Of a DNA stretch of 64,000 bases, positions 1-10,024 are shown piece after piece. A program made the position numbers and the translations under genes. The notes beneath the pieces were generated by a model. It worked only from the letters and a program-made list of their open reading frames with translations, ran no database searches and had not been told where the DNA came from. Location: contig OZ037911.1 in assembly GCA_964035575.1 (NCBI GenBank), positions 310,001 to 374,000 of the forward strand. The letters are read 5' to 3'. Positions within the stretch are counted from its first letter, which is position 1; the number at the start of each line of letters is the position of its first letter. This DNA comes from Rhynchopus sp. YZ270_cl-10. Lineage: Eukaryota; Euglenozoa; Diplonemea; Diplonemida; Diplonemidae.

Positions 1-2755
1 TGTAGCCGTCTTTGCAGGTGAACGCAACGCACACACCTCCAAGGACAAGCACCTCACTGGCACCCTCCGCCTGTGTGCGGCAGCGCAGCGCATCCAGCTC
101 GGACGTGCTTGCCGTGGCCAGCACATTGAAGGGGGACCCCGTAACGCTGGTGTTCGCAAGCTGCTCACGCAGAATGCCTGCCGCAAAGTCCGTCGTCATG
201 ATGTCGCTCAAGAGCACATCCTCCAGCTGGTACACAACAATCGTGGACCCGCACTGCACAAGAAGGTTCTTCGGCCTGCCACCCCCGTTGGTCTCAATGG
301 CAGTCGACACAGCGCCGTCGTTCTCGGCGTTCCACTCGTCGCAGGAGACGTCCCACTGGAGGCTCAGCTTCGTCTGGCCCCTCGCGTTGGGCTCAATGCA
401 CACAAAGAAAGTCTCCTTGCCGTTCTTCGAGGTCGGGTTCACGAAGCCGTCGGAGCACTGGCACTCACCAGAGACGCAGGTGGCGCCTGTGTCGCCGTAG
501 GTGGCGCAGTGTGCGTCGGTCTCGCACCACACAACGTTCGCAGCAATCTGTGGGGTCGCAGTGGGTGCATCCGTCGGCGCGGCAGTGGGCTGTGCAGTGG
601 GCACGGCGGTCGGGTTCGCAGTCGGGGCGGCAGTTGGGGGTGTGGTGGGGACTGCGGTTGGCACAGCCGTAGTGGGTGGGTCCGTCGGCGCGATAGTGGG
701 CTGTGCAGTGGGCTCAGCAGTCGGGGCGGCAGTGGGCTCAGCGGTAGGGACGGCAGTGGGGACTGCGGTTGGCACTGCGGTGGGCTCAGCCGTGGGCTCA
801 GCAGTGGGCACGGCAGTGGGTACAGCAGTTGGGACGGCAGTGGGTTCAGCAGTCGGGATGGCAGTGGGGACAGCAGTCGGATCAGCAGTCGGGCTTGCGG
901 TCGGGTTCGCAGTCGGGACCGCGGTAGGGACGGCAGTGGGCACAGCCGTGGGCGATGCTGTAGGGACAGAAGTTTCGGGCACGGACACTGGGGCGTCGTC
1001 GCAGGACTCGAGGGAGGACCCAGGGCTGCACAGCGACCAGAGGAGGAGCGAGCCGTCGTGGCTCGCGGTGGCGACGTGCTTGCTGTCGGGGGAGAAGGCG
1101 AAGCGCGGGAGCACAGCCTTGGTGTGCCCGATGAGCTCCTTTGCCTCACGCCCGTCGGTGTACCAGAGCATGACCTCTCCACCGCCGATGGCTCCGATGA
1201 GGTCGCCGTTGGGCGAGAACTTGCTGTCGTAGACCATCTCGGTCTCCATGGAGAGGGAGAGGCGCTCGCTCACGTTGTGTCCAGACCAGGAGGAGACGAG
1301 GACGGTTCCGTCGTCCATGCCACGGAGGATCTCGTCACCTGCGAAGGAGATGGCGTTGACACGTGCACCAAGGGAGGGCAGGTCGTGGGCAGGCTCGCCG
1401 TCATCAAGGGCCCAGACGGTGGTGACCTCGTTGATCTCACTACCCCACACAGTGGCGACGTGCTCACCGTCGTCGGAGAAGGACACATCACGTGCGTGGT
1501 GTCCCGTCACGACAGTGGACTGCGCGTTGGACACATCGAACAGACGTGTCTCGAGGCTGGCACCTCCACCGCTCAGAACGTGCTGGCCGTCCTTTGTGAA
1601 CTCGACACGGTCGACGGGCATGCTGCCGTTGTTGCTCTCGTCGAAAAGAGTCAGCACAAGCGCACCTGTGGAGGCGTCGCACACCACGACACGTCCGTCC
1701 TCACCTCCCAGGACAACGAGGGTGCCGTTCGGCGAGAAGTCGATGTCGTAGACGATGAAGTCTGCGCAGGGCATGGTGCCGACCTGTGCACCCGAGGCAC
1801 TGTCGAAGACACGCACGATTCTGTCTGCGGCACCTGTGACAACGCGTTCTCCGGAGTTGGAGAAGGCGACTGAGTGGAGACGGTCGGGGTGGATGAGCTC
1901 CCAGGTGCATTCCCGGGAGGTGGTGAGGGCGCAGGGCATGGGGACGACAGTGATCTCGCAGGTCTCCACCACCTCATCCTCGACACAGGTGAAGTGGGAG
2001 GCCCACACGCCGGTGTTGTTGTCGTCGTTCTGCATGCACATCACCTGCTGGTCCCCCTCTACGTGGTAGCCTGGGTTACAGGTCACGTTGCAGGTGGAGC
2101 CCACGTAGAAAGTCCCGTTGCTGGTCCCGTCGCAGCCAGAGACGTCGGCGTTGGCGATCTCGGGTGCGGTCTGGCAGCGTTGGGCATCGCCAAAGGGGAA
2201 CAGCCAGGGTGTGTTAGCATCCACCGTGCAAGGGTTGTTGTTGTGGTAGCCGTTGTCCAGGATGATGCTCGTGTTCTCGACGGTGATGGTGTGCATGCCG
2301 GACTCGTCAGTCTCGAGAAGCGCACCGAACCAGGAGCGCACGTATGAGCCACTGTAGCAGAAGCTGAAGGTTGCGTTGTCACCGTGCGGGACAGCAATCC
2401 TGTGCCCGCTCCCGCCTTCGTAGCACACAACCTCGCTGTCCGGGGCGAAGAACGGCACGTCACGCCCGTCGCTTGTTGTTGTCGTGTTGGTGCAGTTCGC
2501 CAGCATCTCAGCAGCGTCACCCACAGTGCTCATGCGCTGTGGCTCCACCTCACAACCCTCCAGAGGCCTGCTCATCTCCGCACCACTCGGCGCCACCATC
2601 GTCACAGTGGCGTAAACGTCCCGGACAGTGTGGTAAGTCGCAAACCACATCGTGATCAGCTCCGGATGGTCTGGAGACACAGAGGTGCACACAGCCTGGA
2701 TATGCGCCTCCACAGCGACAGCACCCAGCAACGCAAGCATTGCGCAACGCATCAT
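1..2755 (-). CDS. Sushi/WD40/PTA-stalk surface protein, copy 1 (C-terminus runs off window)
   Basis: This is the first of two tandem copies; its 3' end lies beyond the window edge. The frame is open from the ATG at 2755 (followed by a second ATG) down to position 1. It begins with a signal peptide ending VAVEA before HIQAVC. Next come a Cys-rich N-terminal region, a sushi/CCP-like module (CQTAPEIA to FTCVED), a WD40-like propeller, a Pro-Thr-Ala repeat stalk (about 560-985), an EGF-like Cys cluster and a juxtamembrane domain; the transmembrane helix seen in copy 2 would fall outside the window. The N-terminal half is almost identical to copy 2 at an offset of 7102 bp, and the C-terminal part at an offset of 6766. 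The 336-bp difference lies in the stalk (112 residues shorter here), so the frame is kept. Domain names are from pattern recognition; function is unknown, probably adhesion or recognition at the cell surface. Confidence 0.85.
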   Translation of the reverse strand, partial: MMRCAMLALLGAVAVEAHIQAVCTSVSPDHPELITMWFATYHTVRDVYATVTMVAPSGAEMSRPLEGCEVEPQRMSTVGDAAEMLANCTNTTTTSDGRDVPFFAPDSEVVCYEGGSGHRIAVPHGDNATFSFCYSGSYVRSWFGALLETDESGMHTITVENTSIILDNGYHNNNPCTVDANTPWLFPFGDAQRCQTAPEIANADVSGCDGTSNGTFYVGSTCNVTCNPGYHVEGDQQVMCMQNDDNNTGVWASHFTCVEDEVVETCEITVVPMPCALTTSRECTWELIHPDRLHSVAFSNSGERVVTGAADRIVRVFDSASGAQVGTMPCADFIVYDIDFSPNGTLVVLGGEDGRVVVCDASTGALVLTLFDESNNGSMPVDRVEFTKDGQHVLSGGGASLETRLFDVSNAQSTVVTGHHARDVSFSDDGEHVATVWGSEINEVTTVWALDDGEPAHDLPSLGARVNAISFAGDEILRGMDDGTVLVSSWSGHNVSERLSLSMETEMVYDSKFSPNGDLIGAIGGGEVMLWYTDGREAKELIGHTKAVLPRFAFSPDSKHVATASHDGSLLLWSLCSPGSSLESCDDAPVSVPETSVPTASPTAVPTAVPTAVPTANPTASPTADPTAVPTAIPTAEPTAVPTAVPTAVPTAEPTAEPTAVPTAVPTAVPTAEPTAAPTAEPTAQPTIAPTDPPTTAVPTAVPTTPPTAAPTANPTAVPTAQPTAAPTDAPTATPQIAANVVWCETDAHCATYGDTGATCVSGECQCSDGFVNPTSKNGKETFFVCIEPNARGQTKLSLQWDVSCDEWNAENDGAVSTAIETNGGGRPKNLLVQCGSTIVVYQLEDVLLSDIMTTDFAAGILREQLANTSVTGSPFNVLATASTSELDALRCRTQAEGASEVLVLGGVCVAFTCKDGY

Positions 2756-2922
2756 TGTTTTCCACGGACTTTCTTTTTCTTTTTTGTGTGTTTTTTTGGT
2801 GTGATTCGTCCTTTTGGTGAATTGATATGAGAGCAGGTGTGGGGATGAGGTGACGGCTCTCAGGGAGCGGGGCGCGACTACCAGGTAAGAATGGTAAGTA
2901 GGAGAGGGGGCAGGGAGAGAGA
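2756..2922 (-). promoter_or_regulatory. Upstream flank of copy 1, conserved with copy 2
   Basis: This is the 5' flank and presumed promoter/5' UTR of the copy 1 gene. It is nearly identical to 9858-10024, including a T-rich block next to the ATG and a conserved GACGGCTCTCAGGGAGCG segment further up. No clear TATA box is seen. Both copies probably share regulation, but this is inferred from identity only. Confidence 0.5.
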
Positions 2923-3052
2923 AGAAGTAGTTGAAAATGCAAAAGAAAAAGAGGGGCGAGGTTTATTTTGTTTGATAAGCTGAAAAGACCAAATACCTCC
3001 TGTGGAGAGGCAGACGTTTTAAAGAGCATACAGCCCAAGAAAAGTACTGCAT

Positions 3053-5437
3053 CCCAAATGCCATTTTTCACCCTACATGAGGTCTGACAACTGTCTACTG
3101 TCTGGCCACATAACATTTTTTTGGGGGTGTTCAGGAAGGAAATAAAAATAAAAAAAAAAAACTATGAAAAAAGGGGTCACATGTGTCCAAAAACTCTTGG
3201 CGTCCCATGTCTGTATGTACACAGTTGGGACTCCTTTCTCTTAGGGATTTACATGGACGTCCTTACAGGCAGTACACCGTAACCCTAAGATGTAGCAGAA
3301 CCGAAGTCCTGGCCTGACCGTTTGTCGCTGTTTCATACTGCGGGTGAGAGCACCCGCCATAGCATGGGGAAGCCACGGCCCAGCATTTATATACCCTGCC
3401 AGGGTTTAACTTTGCATTTGGTAGGGGCAGGGGCGTTTAGCACCCTGAGGACAAGGGGGGGGGGAGTCCCGCATACCCAAAAAGAAAGACAAAGGCTATG
3501 CATTAGTGGTGCAGAAGAGGCAGGGTTGCTGAAAAACAAAAAAAAAAAAGACCCTGAAGGCACAAAAACGCCCCGCATACCCCTCCTTGTGTTCATGAGG
3601 TGTGGGAAACAAACAACACATCACATCTGCTCTCTTTTGTATAACATATTTATATGGTATGATGGGTGAAGGAAAAAAAAAAACACAAAACCAAACAAAA
3701 ACCAAAAACAAAAACAAAGAGGTGCGAAAAAAGAACCTTTGTGATCACTCTTGTGGTGATTGCAATAAAACAGCACAACTCACCTCAGTAGATGAATGGC
3801 ACGTGGGCAAAAAGAAGTCTCAACCAAACAAACACAACAAACACACATGACAACAGACACAGACACAATGCAGCATCAATGCGCTTTACCTTGAAGATAA
3901 CAACAAAACACTGAATTAAATCTAAACGTTCACACTCTTTTGATTCTAAAAAACGGGGCTAGTCAGCTACCCGAGGGCAACTGTGTGAAAGCGTGATGTC
4001 GTGCAGGTGGACCTAGAGGTGCAGGCACGTCTCGATTTTACTTCCACATTTCAAAGTTTCAAAAACCTTGAAAAGTGATAAACAATGATAAATCATATAA
4101 CAGTGTCACACAAGCTGGGGCAGGGAAGGAAATGGCGGGGAATTTCTGCGAATTATTTTGTTGGTACTGCCTAAGAGGGAAGGTCCGTTGGCAGACGGCA
4201 ACACAAAGAAAAAAGAAAAAAAATCCCTGGGAGGGCTTGCCCAAAAGAAATCTGTAACTTCTTCCTCACCAGTAAGAGTACCGGCAGGGAAGGAGTATCA
4301 ACAGATAGATGAGCAAACTCAAGCACCAGCCATTCCGTGTAGTACAGACCCTACCATTTGGCAGTTGGTCTGCCCTACTTACTCATTCTGCACCGTGGCG
4401 TGAGTGACACGTCCTGTTTCGTAATCTCTCAGGTCAAGACATCGATTTGAGCGGTCAACACCTTCATAGAGTTTCAGGAGGAACGGACCCCCGGATGCAA
4501 TTTAAGGTCCAGCCCAGGACCTTAAAAAGGACCAAAGAAAAATTTAAAAAATAAAAAATAAAAAGAAAAAAAACGTACCTCTAAAAAACCTCGAAACCCC
4601 CGGGTGTGGGGGTATGTACATAGCGCACAGCCCGGGGTGAAGTATCAGAGATTTTTTGTTTTTTTTGAAAACTTGGTTGTATTAGTGTAGACACCCGAGG
4701 ATGAACTCCACTACAGACCTGACGCTAAACAGTTACGAAAATCGCACTTTTTGGGCTTGGAATTCGGGTTTTTTTACGGGTTTTTTTACACGGGAAAAAG
4801 GTACATTTTTCGACCCTGGCCCATGTCTGGTGGTGAAAATCATAATTTTTTTGCCCACATGATACGTTTCGAACACACTTATCGCTAAATATGCCGTTTT
4901 CCCCGAAAATTTTGAGAACCCCACGTCCAATTTCTTTCGTTTTTGGTGCTCCGGGAGGGGTCGATATTGACAGGTCGCTGACAGGTCGCTGACACAGGGA
5001 CTCTATACACACACCCCCTGATATTGACAGGTCGTTGACCGACTTCCGAAAGCACCAGTTTTGGAGAAAAAAAAATTCGCGCTGCGCGCGAAAAAGGTCC
5101 TCAATTCCGAAAGCAAATACGGGGAGCGAAGTCTTCCAACTCCTCCGCCATCAGCAGGAACACCTCCGTTTTCTCTTGAACCTGTTACGCTTGTGCTGAG
5201 AAACAAGGCAACAGCGTGTTCAAGAATATTCCCCATCTTTCCGTTGTTAAACTCGGTGCCTGTTCATGAAGAACCATCAGCTTCTCAATAGTGCTGTGAG
5301 AAAGGCGGTGGCGTCTCTTTGCGTAGATGTAGTCAGGAGAGAGAATCCTTGTTCAACAGCAACCAAAGACGGGGAGTGCACTACCGGTGCAGCCTACAAA
5401 ACCCGTGCGAGAGTGTCCCCATTTTCCAAGAAAACTT
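3053..5437. other. Intergenic region between the two gene copies, first part; no gene seen
   Basis: A/T-rich tracts alternate with GC-richer islands. A retroposon-related block lies at 4455-4520. Direct copies of a TATTGACAGGTCG motif occur at 4964-5040. A CG-rich hairpin (GCGCTGCGCGCG) lies near 5079. All open frames are short and low in complexity. Confidence 0.6.
4455..4520 (-). repeat. Retroposon-related block (matches 61195-61270)
   Basis: On the minus strand this reads TCCTGGGCTGGAC, then TTAAATTGCATCCGGGGG, then TCCTGAAACTCTATGAAGG. The same ordered blocks lie on the plus strand at about 61200-61270 inside a unit that ends in a long A tract. It therefore looks like a fragment of the same retroposon-like family in the opposite orientation. 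Confidence 0.5.
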
Positions 5438-5930
5438 CGAAAAAACCGCGTTCTGGCGAAGCCACGGTACGCCACATTTCAAAATTGCGCTTAAAATCGC
5501 ACTTTTTTCGCAGCCAAACTATGTCATAAGAAGGGTGTAATGCAAGCTTGCGCCGCAGGCGCACGGTACGCTACTTTTTTCTTTGGCCATATCCTTCTTT
5601 CTCACTCCTTATTGGGTTCGACGTGCTCCGTCCGTCAAATGGTGGGGTCACAACATGCAGCAAAGTTTGCAACTACGCAAACTGCCCCCACGTTCACTTT
5701 GTACTTTTCCTTCAGAAGACAAGTACCATCGGGAACATACGGAACTGAATTTTTTTTTGCGAAGCAAAAAAAAATAATATAAAATGGCGCCGCAGGCGAA
5801 AAAAATTAGGGTACGGTGTAAAAATATAGCTATTTACACCACAGAGCAGTCACTCAACGAACCCTTTTTGCGGAGCAAAAAATGAAAAATGGCGCCGCAG
5901 GCAAAAAAAAAAATTGAAGGTACAGCCTCC
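5438..5930 (+). repeat. Composite dispersed repeat with GCGCCGCAGGCGC cores
   Basis: Two blocks lie here. The first (about 5450-5580) has GGCGAAGCCACGGTACG, then GCGCCGCAGGCGCACGGTACG; related copies lie at 51200-51330, 63294-63420 (minus strand) and partly at 29985. The second (about 5745-5925) has ATGGCGCCGCAGGCGAAAA followed by TTAGGGTACGGTGTAAAAAT and a second GGCGCCGCAGGC; a close copy lies at 13445-13610. No coding potential is seen. Confidence 0.65.
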
Positions 5931-5944
5931 CGGGTCAACCCTAC

Positions 5945-6080
5945 AGAATTTTCCCGTAAAAAAAAAAAGACTCCTCAAAATTTCCCGGAAAAAAAAAGGA
6001 TTTCCCGCGTAAAATTTCCCGTAAAAAAAACGACTTCCCCACGTAAAATTTCCCGTAAAAAAAACGACCTCTCAAGGATT
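5945..6080 (+). repeat. Degenerate tandem repeat (AATTTCCCGTAAAAAAAACGAC units)
   Basis: About four imperfect units of 30-37 bp, each with TTTCCCG followed by an A tract and a GACT or GACC end. They lie directly downstream of the dispersed repeat at 5745-5925. The open frame through them is a low-complexity artefact. Confidence 0.6.
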
Positions 6081-6599
6081 TTGGAATTCCACTACGCGGT
6101 TTAGCAACATCCCTGCTCCACTATAAGTTTTTTTTTTTTTTGTTTTCGTTTTTGTTTTGTTTTGTTGTTGTTGTTGTTGTTTTTTTGATAATTTGTTGGG
6201 TTAGTGTAGCTTGTCATCTTGACAATCTGTGAACATATCGGGTTTTCTTCTCTTTTCTTTCTAGGGAAACAAACAGATCATGCCTCGTCGTCCTTCACCT
6301 CAACGTGGGCCGGCTCCGTTGGCATCTGTACGTGGTGGTCGTTATGGGGGGGCATGTAAATAGTTGAGACGTTCAAATCAAACAAGAGAAAATACAAGGT
6401 TCTATACAGATGGATAAATGGATAGAAATGGCTCGTGAGCATGCTCATATGTTACCATGGTCTGGTTATCATGGGTTTGTAATCAAAATGAAAGGAAAGT
6501 GCAAACCGCCGCAGCAGATCCACAAAAAAAAAAAAAATGAAGAATCGATTATTCACACAACGATTCTACAAATGGTTCCTTCCAATAACAACAAAAATG

Positions 6600-9500
6600 T
6601 CATACCGTGGCTGCTGGTGCCGGTGCGGCGGCGTTGTTCTTCTTGATCAAGACGGCAGCGATGACTCCGAGGCAAAGGACGGCAACGGATCCGAGCACGA
6701 TGGCGGCAATAATACCGTCACCGAGACCGCTGTCGGTGTCCTCGTAGCACGTACCCCCGCTCAGGCTGTAGCCGTCTTTGCAGGTGAACGCAACGCACAC
6801 ACCTCCAAGGACAAGCACCTCACTGGCACCCTCCGCCTGTGTGCGGCAGCGCATCGCGTCTAGGTCGGACGTGCTTGCCGTGGCCAGCACATTGAAGCTG
6901 GACCCCGTAACGCTGGTGTTCGCAAGCATCTCACGCAGAATGCCTGCCGCAAAGTCCGTCGTCATGATGTCGCTCAAGAGCACATCCTCCAGCTGGTACA
7001 CAACAATCGTGGACCCGCACTGCACAAGAAGGTTCTTCGGCCTGCCACCCCCGTTGGTCTCAATGGCAGTCGACACAGCGCCGTCGTTCTCGGCGTTCCA
7101 CTCGTCGCAGGAGACGTCCCATTCGAGGCTCAGCTTCGTCGGGCCCCTCGCGTTGGGCTCAGTGCACACATAGAAAGTCTCCTTGCCGTTGTTCGAGGTC
7201 GGGTTCACGAAGCCGTCGGAGCACTGGCACTCACCAGAGACGCAGGTGGCGCCTGTGTCGCCGTAGGTGGCGCAGTGTGCGTCGGTCTCGCACCACACAA
7301 CGTTCGCAGCAATCTGTGGGGTCGCAGTGGGTGCATCCGTCGGCGCGGCAGTGGGCTGTGCAGTGGGCACGGCGGTCGGGTTCGCAGTCGGGACGGCAGT
7401 TGGGACTGCGGTTGGCACAGCCGTGGGGACAGCAGTGGGGGCTGCAGTCGGGATGGCAGTGGGTTCAGCAGTGGGTACTGCGGTCGGGGCGGCAGTGGGC
7501 TCAGCGGTAGGGACGGCAGTTGGCACTGCGGTGGGCTCAGCCGTCGGAACGGCAGTTGGAACGGCAGTGGGTACTGCGGTCGGGACGGCGGTCGGGATGG
7601 CAGTGGGCACAACCGTGGGCTCAGCAGTTGGGACGGCAGTGGGCACTGCGGTCGGAACGGTCGGGATTGCAGTCGGGTTTGCAGTAGGAGGGACTGCGGT
7701 AGGCACGGCAGTGGGCACAGCCGTGGGCGCGGTAGTGGGCACAGCAGTCGGGATGGCAGTCGGTGCATATGTCGGGACGGCAGTGGGTTGTGCAGTGGGC
7801 ACAGTGACAGGGTTCGCAGTCGGGACGGCAGTGGGTTGTGCAGTAGGCACAGTGACAGGGTTCGCAGTCGGGACGGCCGTGGGCTGTGCAGTGGGCACAA
7901 TGCCAGGGTTCGCAGTCGGGACGGCCGTGGGCTGTGCAGTGGGCACAATGCCAGGGTTCGCAGTCGGGATGGCAGTGGGTGGTGCAGTGGGAAAAATGCC
8001 AGGGTTCGCAGTCGGGACGGCCGTGGGCTGTGCAGTGGGCACAGTGCCAGGGTTCGCAGTCGGGATGGCAGTGGGCTCAGCGATGGGCGATGCGGTGTCG
8101 TAGCAGGACTCGAGGGAGGACCCAGGGCTGCACAGCGACCAGAGGAGGAGCGAGCCGTCGTGGCTCGCGGTGGCGACGTGCTTGCTGTCGGGGGAGAAGG
8201 CGAAGCGCGGGAGCACAGCCTTGGTGTGCCCGATGAGCTCCTTTGCCTCACGCCCGTCGGTGTACCAGAGCATGACCTCTCCACCGCCGATGGCTCCGAT
8301 GAGGTCGCCGTTGGGCGAGAACTTGCTGTCGTAGACCATCTCGGTCTCCATGGAGAGGGAGAGGCGCTCGCTCACGTTGTGTCCAGACCAGGAGGAGACG
8401 AGGACGGTTCCGTCGTCCATGCCACGGAGGATCTCGTCACCTGCGAAGGAGATGGCGTTGACACGTGCACCAAGGGAGGGCAGGTCGTGGGCAGACTCGC
8501 CGTTGTCGAGGGCCCAGACGGTGGTGACCTCGTCGACCTCATTACCCCACACAGTGGCGACGTGCTGGCCGTCGTCGGAGAAGGACACATCACGTGCGTG
8601 GTGTCCCGTCACGACAGTGGACTGCGCGTTGGACACATCGAACAGACGTGTCTCGAGGCTGGCACCTCCACCGCTCAGAACGTGCTGGCCGTCCTTTGTG
8701 AACTCGACACGGTCGACGGGCATGCTGCCGTAGTTGCTCTCGTCGAAAAGAGTCAGCACAAGCGCACCTGTGGAGGCGTCGCACACCACGACACGTCCGT
8801 CCTCACCTCCCAGGACAACGAGGGTGCCGTTCGGCGAGAAGTCGATGTCGTAGACGATGAAGTCTGCGCAGGGCATGGTGCCGACCTGTGCACCCGAGGC
8901 ACTGTCGAAGACACGCACGATTCTGTCTGCGGCACCTGTGACAACGCGTTCTCCGGAGTTGGAGAAGGCGACTGAGTGGAGACGGTCGGGGTGGATGAGC
9001 TCCCAGGTGCATTCCCGGGAGGTGGTGAGGGCGCAGGGCATGGGGACGACAGTGATCTCGCAGGTCTCCACCACCTCATCCTCGACACAGGTGAAGTGGG
9101 AGGCCCACACGCCGGTGTTGTTGTCGTCGTTCTGCATGCACATCACCTGCTGGTCCCCCTCTACGTGGTAGCCTGGGTTACAGGTCACGTTGCAGGTGGA
9201 GCCCACGTAGAAAGTCCCGTTGCTGGTCCCGTCGCAGCCAGAGACGTCGGCGTTGGCGATCTCGGGTGCGGTCTGGCAGCGTTGGGCATCGCCAAAGGGG
9301 AACAGCCAGGGTGTGTTAGCATCCACCGTGCAAGGGTTGTTGTTGTGGTAGCCGTTGTCCAGGATGATGCTCGTGTTCTCGACGGTGATGGTGTGCATGC
9401 CGGACTCGTCAGTCTCGAGAAGCGCACCGAACCAGGAGCGCACGTATGAGCCACTGTAGCAGAAGCTGAAGGTTGCGTTGTCACCGTGCGGGACAGCAAT

Positions 9501-9857
9501 CCTGTGCCCGCTCCCGCCTTCGTAGCACACAACCTCGCTGTCCGGGGCGAAGAACGGCACGTCACGCCCGTCGCTTGTTGTTGTCGTGTTGGTGCAGTTC
9601 GCCAGCATCTCAGCAGCGTCACCCACAGTGCTCATGCGCTGTGGCTCCACCTCACAACCCTCCAGAGGCCTGCTCATCTCCGCACCACTCGGCGCCACCA
9701 TCGTCACAGTGGCGTAAACGTCCCGGACAGTGTGGTAAGTCGCAAACCACATCGTGATCAGCTCCGGATGGTCTGGAGACACAGAGGTGCACACAGCCTG
9801 GATATGCGCCTCCACAGCGACAGCACCCAGCAACGCAAGCATTGCGCAACGCATCAT
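6600..9857 (-). CDS. Sushi/WD40/PTA-stalk type I membrane protein, copy 2 (complete, 1085 aa)
   Basis: This is a complete single-exon gene. The signal peptide (1-17, ALLGAVAVEA) is followed by a Cys-rich region with many Asn-X-Ser/Thr sites. A sushi/CCP-like module (about 190-265) comes next, then at least six WD40-like blades (about 286-585; for example SVAFSNSGERVVTGAADR and FSPDSKHVATASHDGSLLLW). A Pro-Thr-Ala-X stalk (about 590-845) precedes an EGF-like Cys cluster (about 850-895), a membrane-proximal domain and one transmembrane helix (about 1046-1070, ending LIKK) with a 12-residue tail. The topology is type I: nearly all of it, including the propeller, would lie outside the cell or in the secretory lumen, which is unusual for WD40 repeats. 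The mature N-terminus is probably His. The likely role is a surface receptor or adhesin; this is inferred. Confidence 0.9.
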   Translation of the reverse strand: MMRCAMLALLGAVAVEAHIQAVCTSVSPDHPELITMWFATYHTVRDVYATVTMVAPSGAEMSRPLEGCEVEPQRMSTVGDAAEMLANCTNTTTTSDGRDVPFFAPDSEVVCYEGGSGHRIAVPHGDNATFSFCYSGSYVRSWFGALLETDESGMHTITVENTSIILDNGYHNNNPCTVDANTPWLFPFGDAQRCQTAPEIANADVSGCDGTSNGTFYVGSTCNVTCNPGYHVEGDQQVMCMQNDDNNTGVWASHFTCVEDEVVETCEITVVPMPCALTTSRECTWELIHPDRLHSVAFSNSGERVVTGAADRIVRVFDSASGAQVGTMPCADFIVYDIDFSPNGTLVVLGGEDGRVVVCDASTGALVLTLFDESNYGSMPVDRVEFTKDGQHVLSGGGASLETRLFDVSNAQSTVVTGHHARDVSFSDDGQHVATVWGNEVDEVTTVWALDNGESAHDLPSLGARVNAISFAGDEILRGMDDGTVLVSSWSGHNVSERLSLSMETEMVYDSKFSPNGDLIGAIGGGEVMLWYTDGREAKELIGHTKAVLPRFAFSPDSKHVATASHDGSLLLWSLCSPGSSLESCYDTASPIAEPTAIPTANPGTVPTAQPTAVPTANPGIFPTAPPTAIPTANPGIVPTAQPTAVPTANPGIVPTAQPTAVPTANPVTVPTAQPTAVPTANPVTVPTAQPTAVPTYAPTAIPTAVPTTAPTAVPTAVPTAVPPTANPTAIPTVPTAVPTAVPTAEPTVVPTAIPTAVPTAVPTAVPTAVPTAEPTAVPTAVPTAEPTAAPTAVPTAEPTAIPTAAPTAVPTAVPTAVPTAVPTANPTAVPTAQPTAAPTDAPTATPQIAANVVWCETDAHCATYGDTGATCVSGECQCSDGFVNPTSNNGKETFYVCTEPNARGPTKLSLEWDVSCDEWNAENDGAVSTAIETNGGGRPKNLLVQCGSTIVVYQLEDVLLSDIMTTDFAAGILREMLANTSVTGSSFNVLATASTSDLDAMRCRTQAEGASEVLVLGGVCVAFTCKDGYSLSGGTCYEDTDSGLGDGIIAAIVLGSVAVLCLGVIAAVLIKKNNAAAPAPAATV
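7325..8098 (-). repeat. PTA-coding minisatellite in the stalk of copy 2
   Basis: 12-bp coding units give Pro-Thr-Ala-X, with X mostly Val, Ile, Gln, Asn, Glu or Ala. They include a block of longer units with NPGIVPTAQ and NPVTVPTAQ. The equivalent block of copy 1 (about 560-985) is 336 bp shorter, a multiple of both 3 and 12, as expected for slippage or unequal exchange in frame. Confidence 0.9.
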
Positions 9858-10024
9858 TGTTTTCCACGGACTTTCTTTTTCTTTTTTGTGTGTTTTTTTG
9901 GTGTGATTCGTCCTTTTGGTGAATTGATATGAGAGCAGGTGTGGGGATGAGGTGACGGCTCTCAGGGAGCGGGGCGCGACTACCAGGTAAGAATGGTAAG
10001 TAGGAGAGGGAGCAGGGAGAGAGA
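9858..10024 (-). promoter_or_regulatory. Upstream flank of copy 2
   Basis: Near-identical counterpart of 2756-2922, taken as promoter plus 5' UTR. The remaining stretch to 10545 holds the diverged end of the duplication (to about 10236) and A-rich intergenic DNA with no gene. Confidence 0.5.

Larger units (their letters stand above)
1..3052. repeat. Tandem gene duplication, unit 1
   Basis: This segment is repeated at 6767-10236. The match covers the whole visible gene and the first ~165 bp upstream of the ATG almost base for base. After a short divergent stretch it resumes at about 2975-3050 (shared GCCCAAGAAAAGTACTG). The promoter was therefore copied with the gene. The few substitutions in coding parts suggest either a recent event or gene conversion. 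Confidence 0.9.

Noticed and set aside
501-1232. Gly/Val/Ala repeat frame on the plus strand (also 7267-8103)
   Set aside because: Complement of the PTA-coding repeat in another frame; no independent evidence.
509-1873. Long open frame on the plus strand opposite the copy 1 surface-protein gene (and its equivalent at 7275-8975)
   Set aside because: It is an antisense shadow. The strong codon bias and the 12-bp PTA repeat keep the opposite strand free of stops; the product is Gly/Arg/Ser low complexity in the repeat, while the minus strand has a signal peptide, domains and a membrane helix.
6278-6361. Small Arg/Gly-rich frame (MPRRPSPQRGPAPLASVRGG...) after an acceptor-like CTTTCTAG
   Set aside because: Only 27 codons, with no supporting neighbour exon or similarity.
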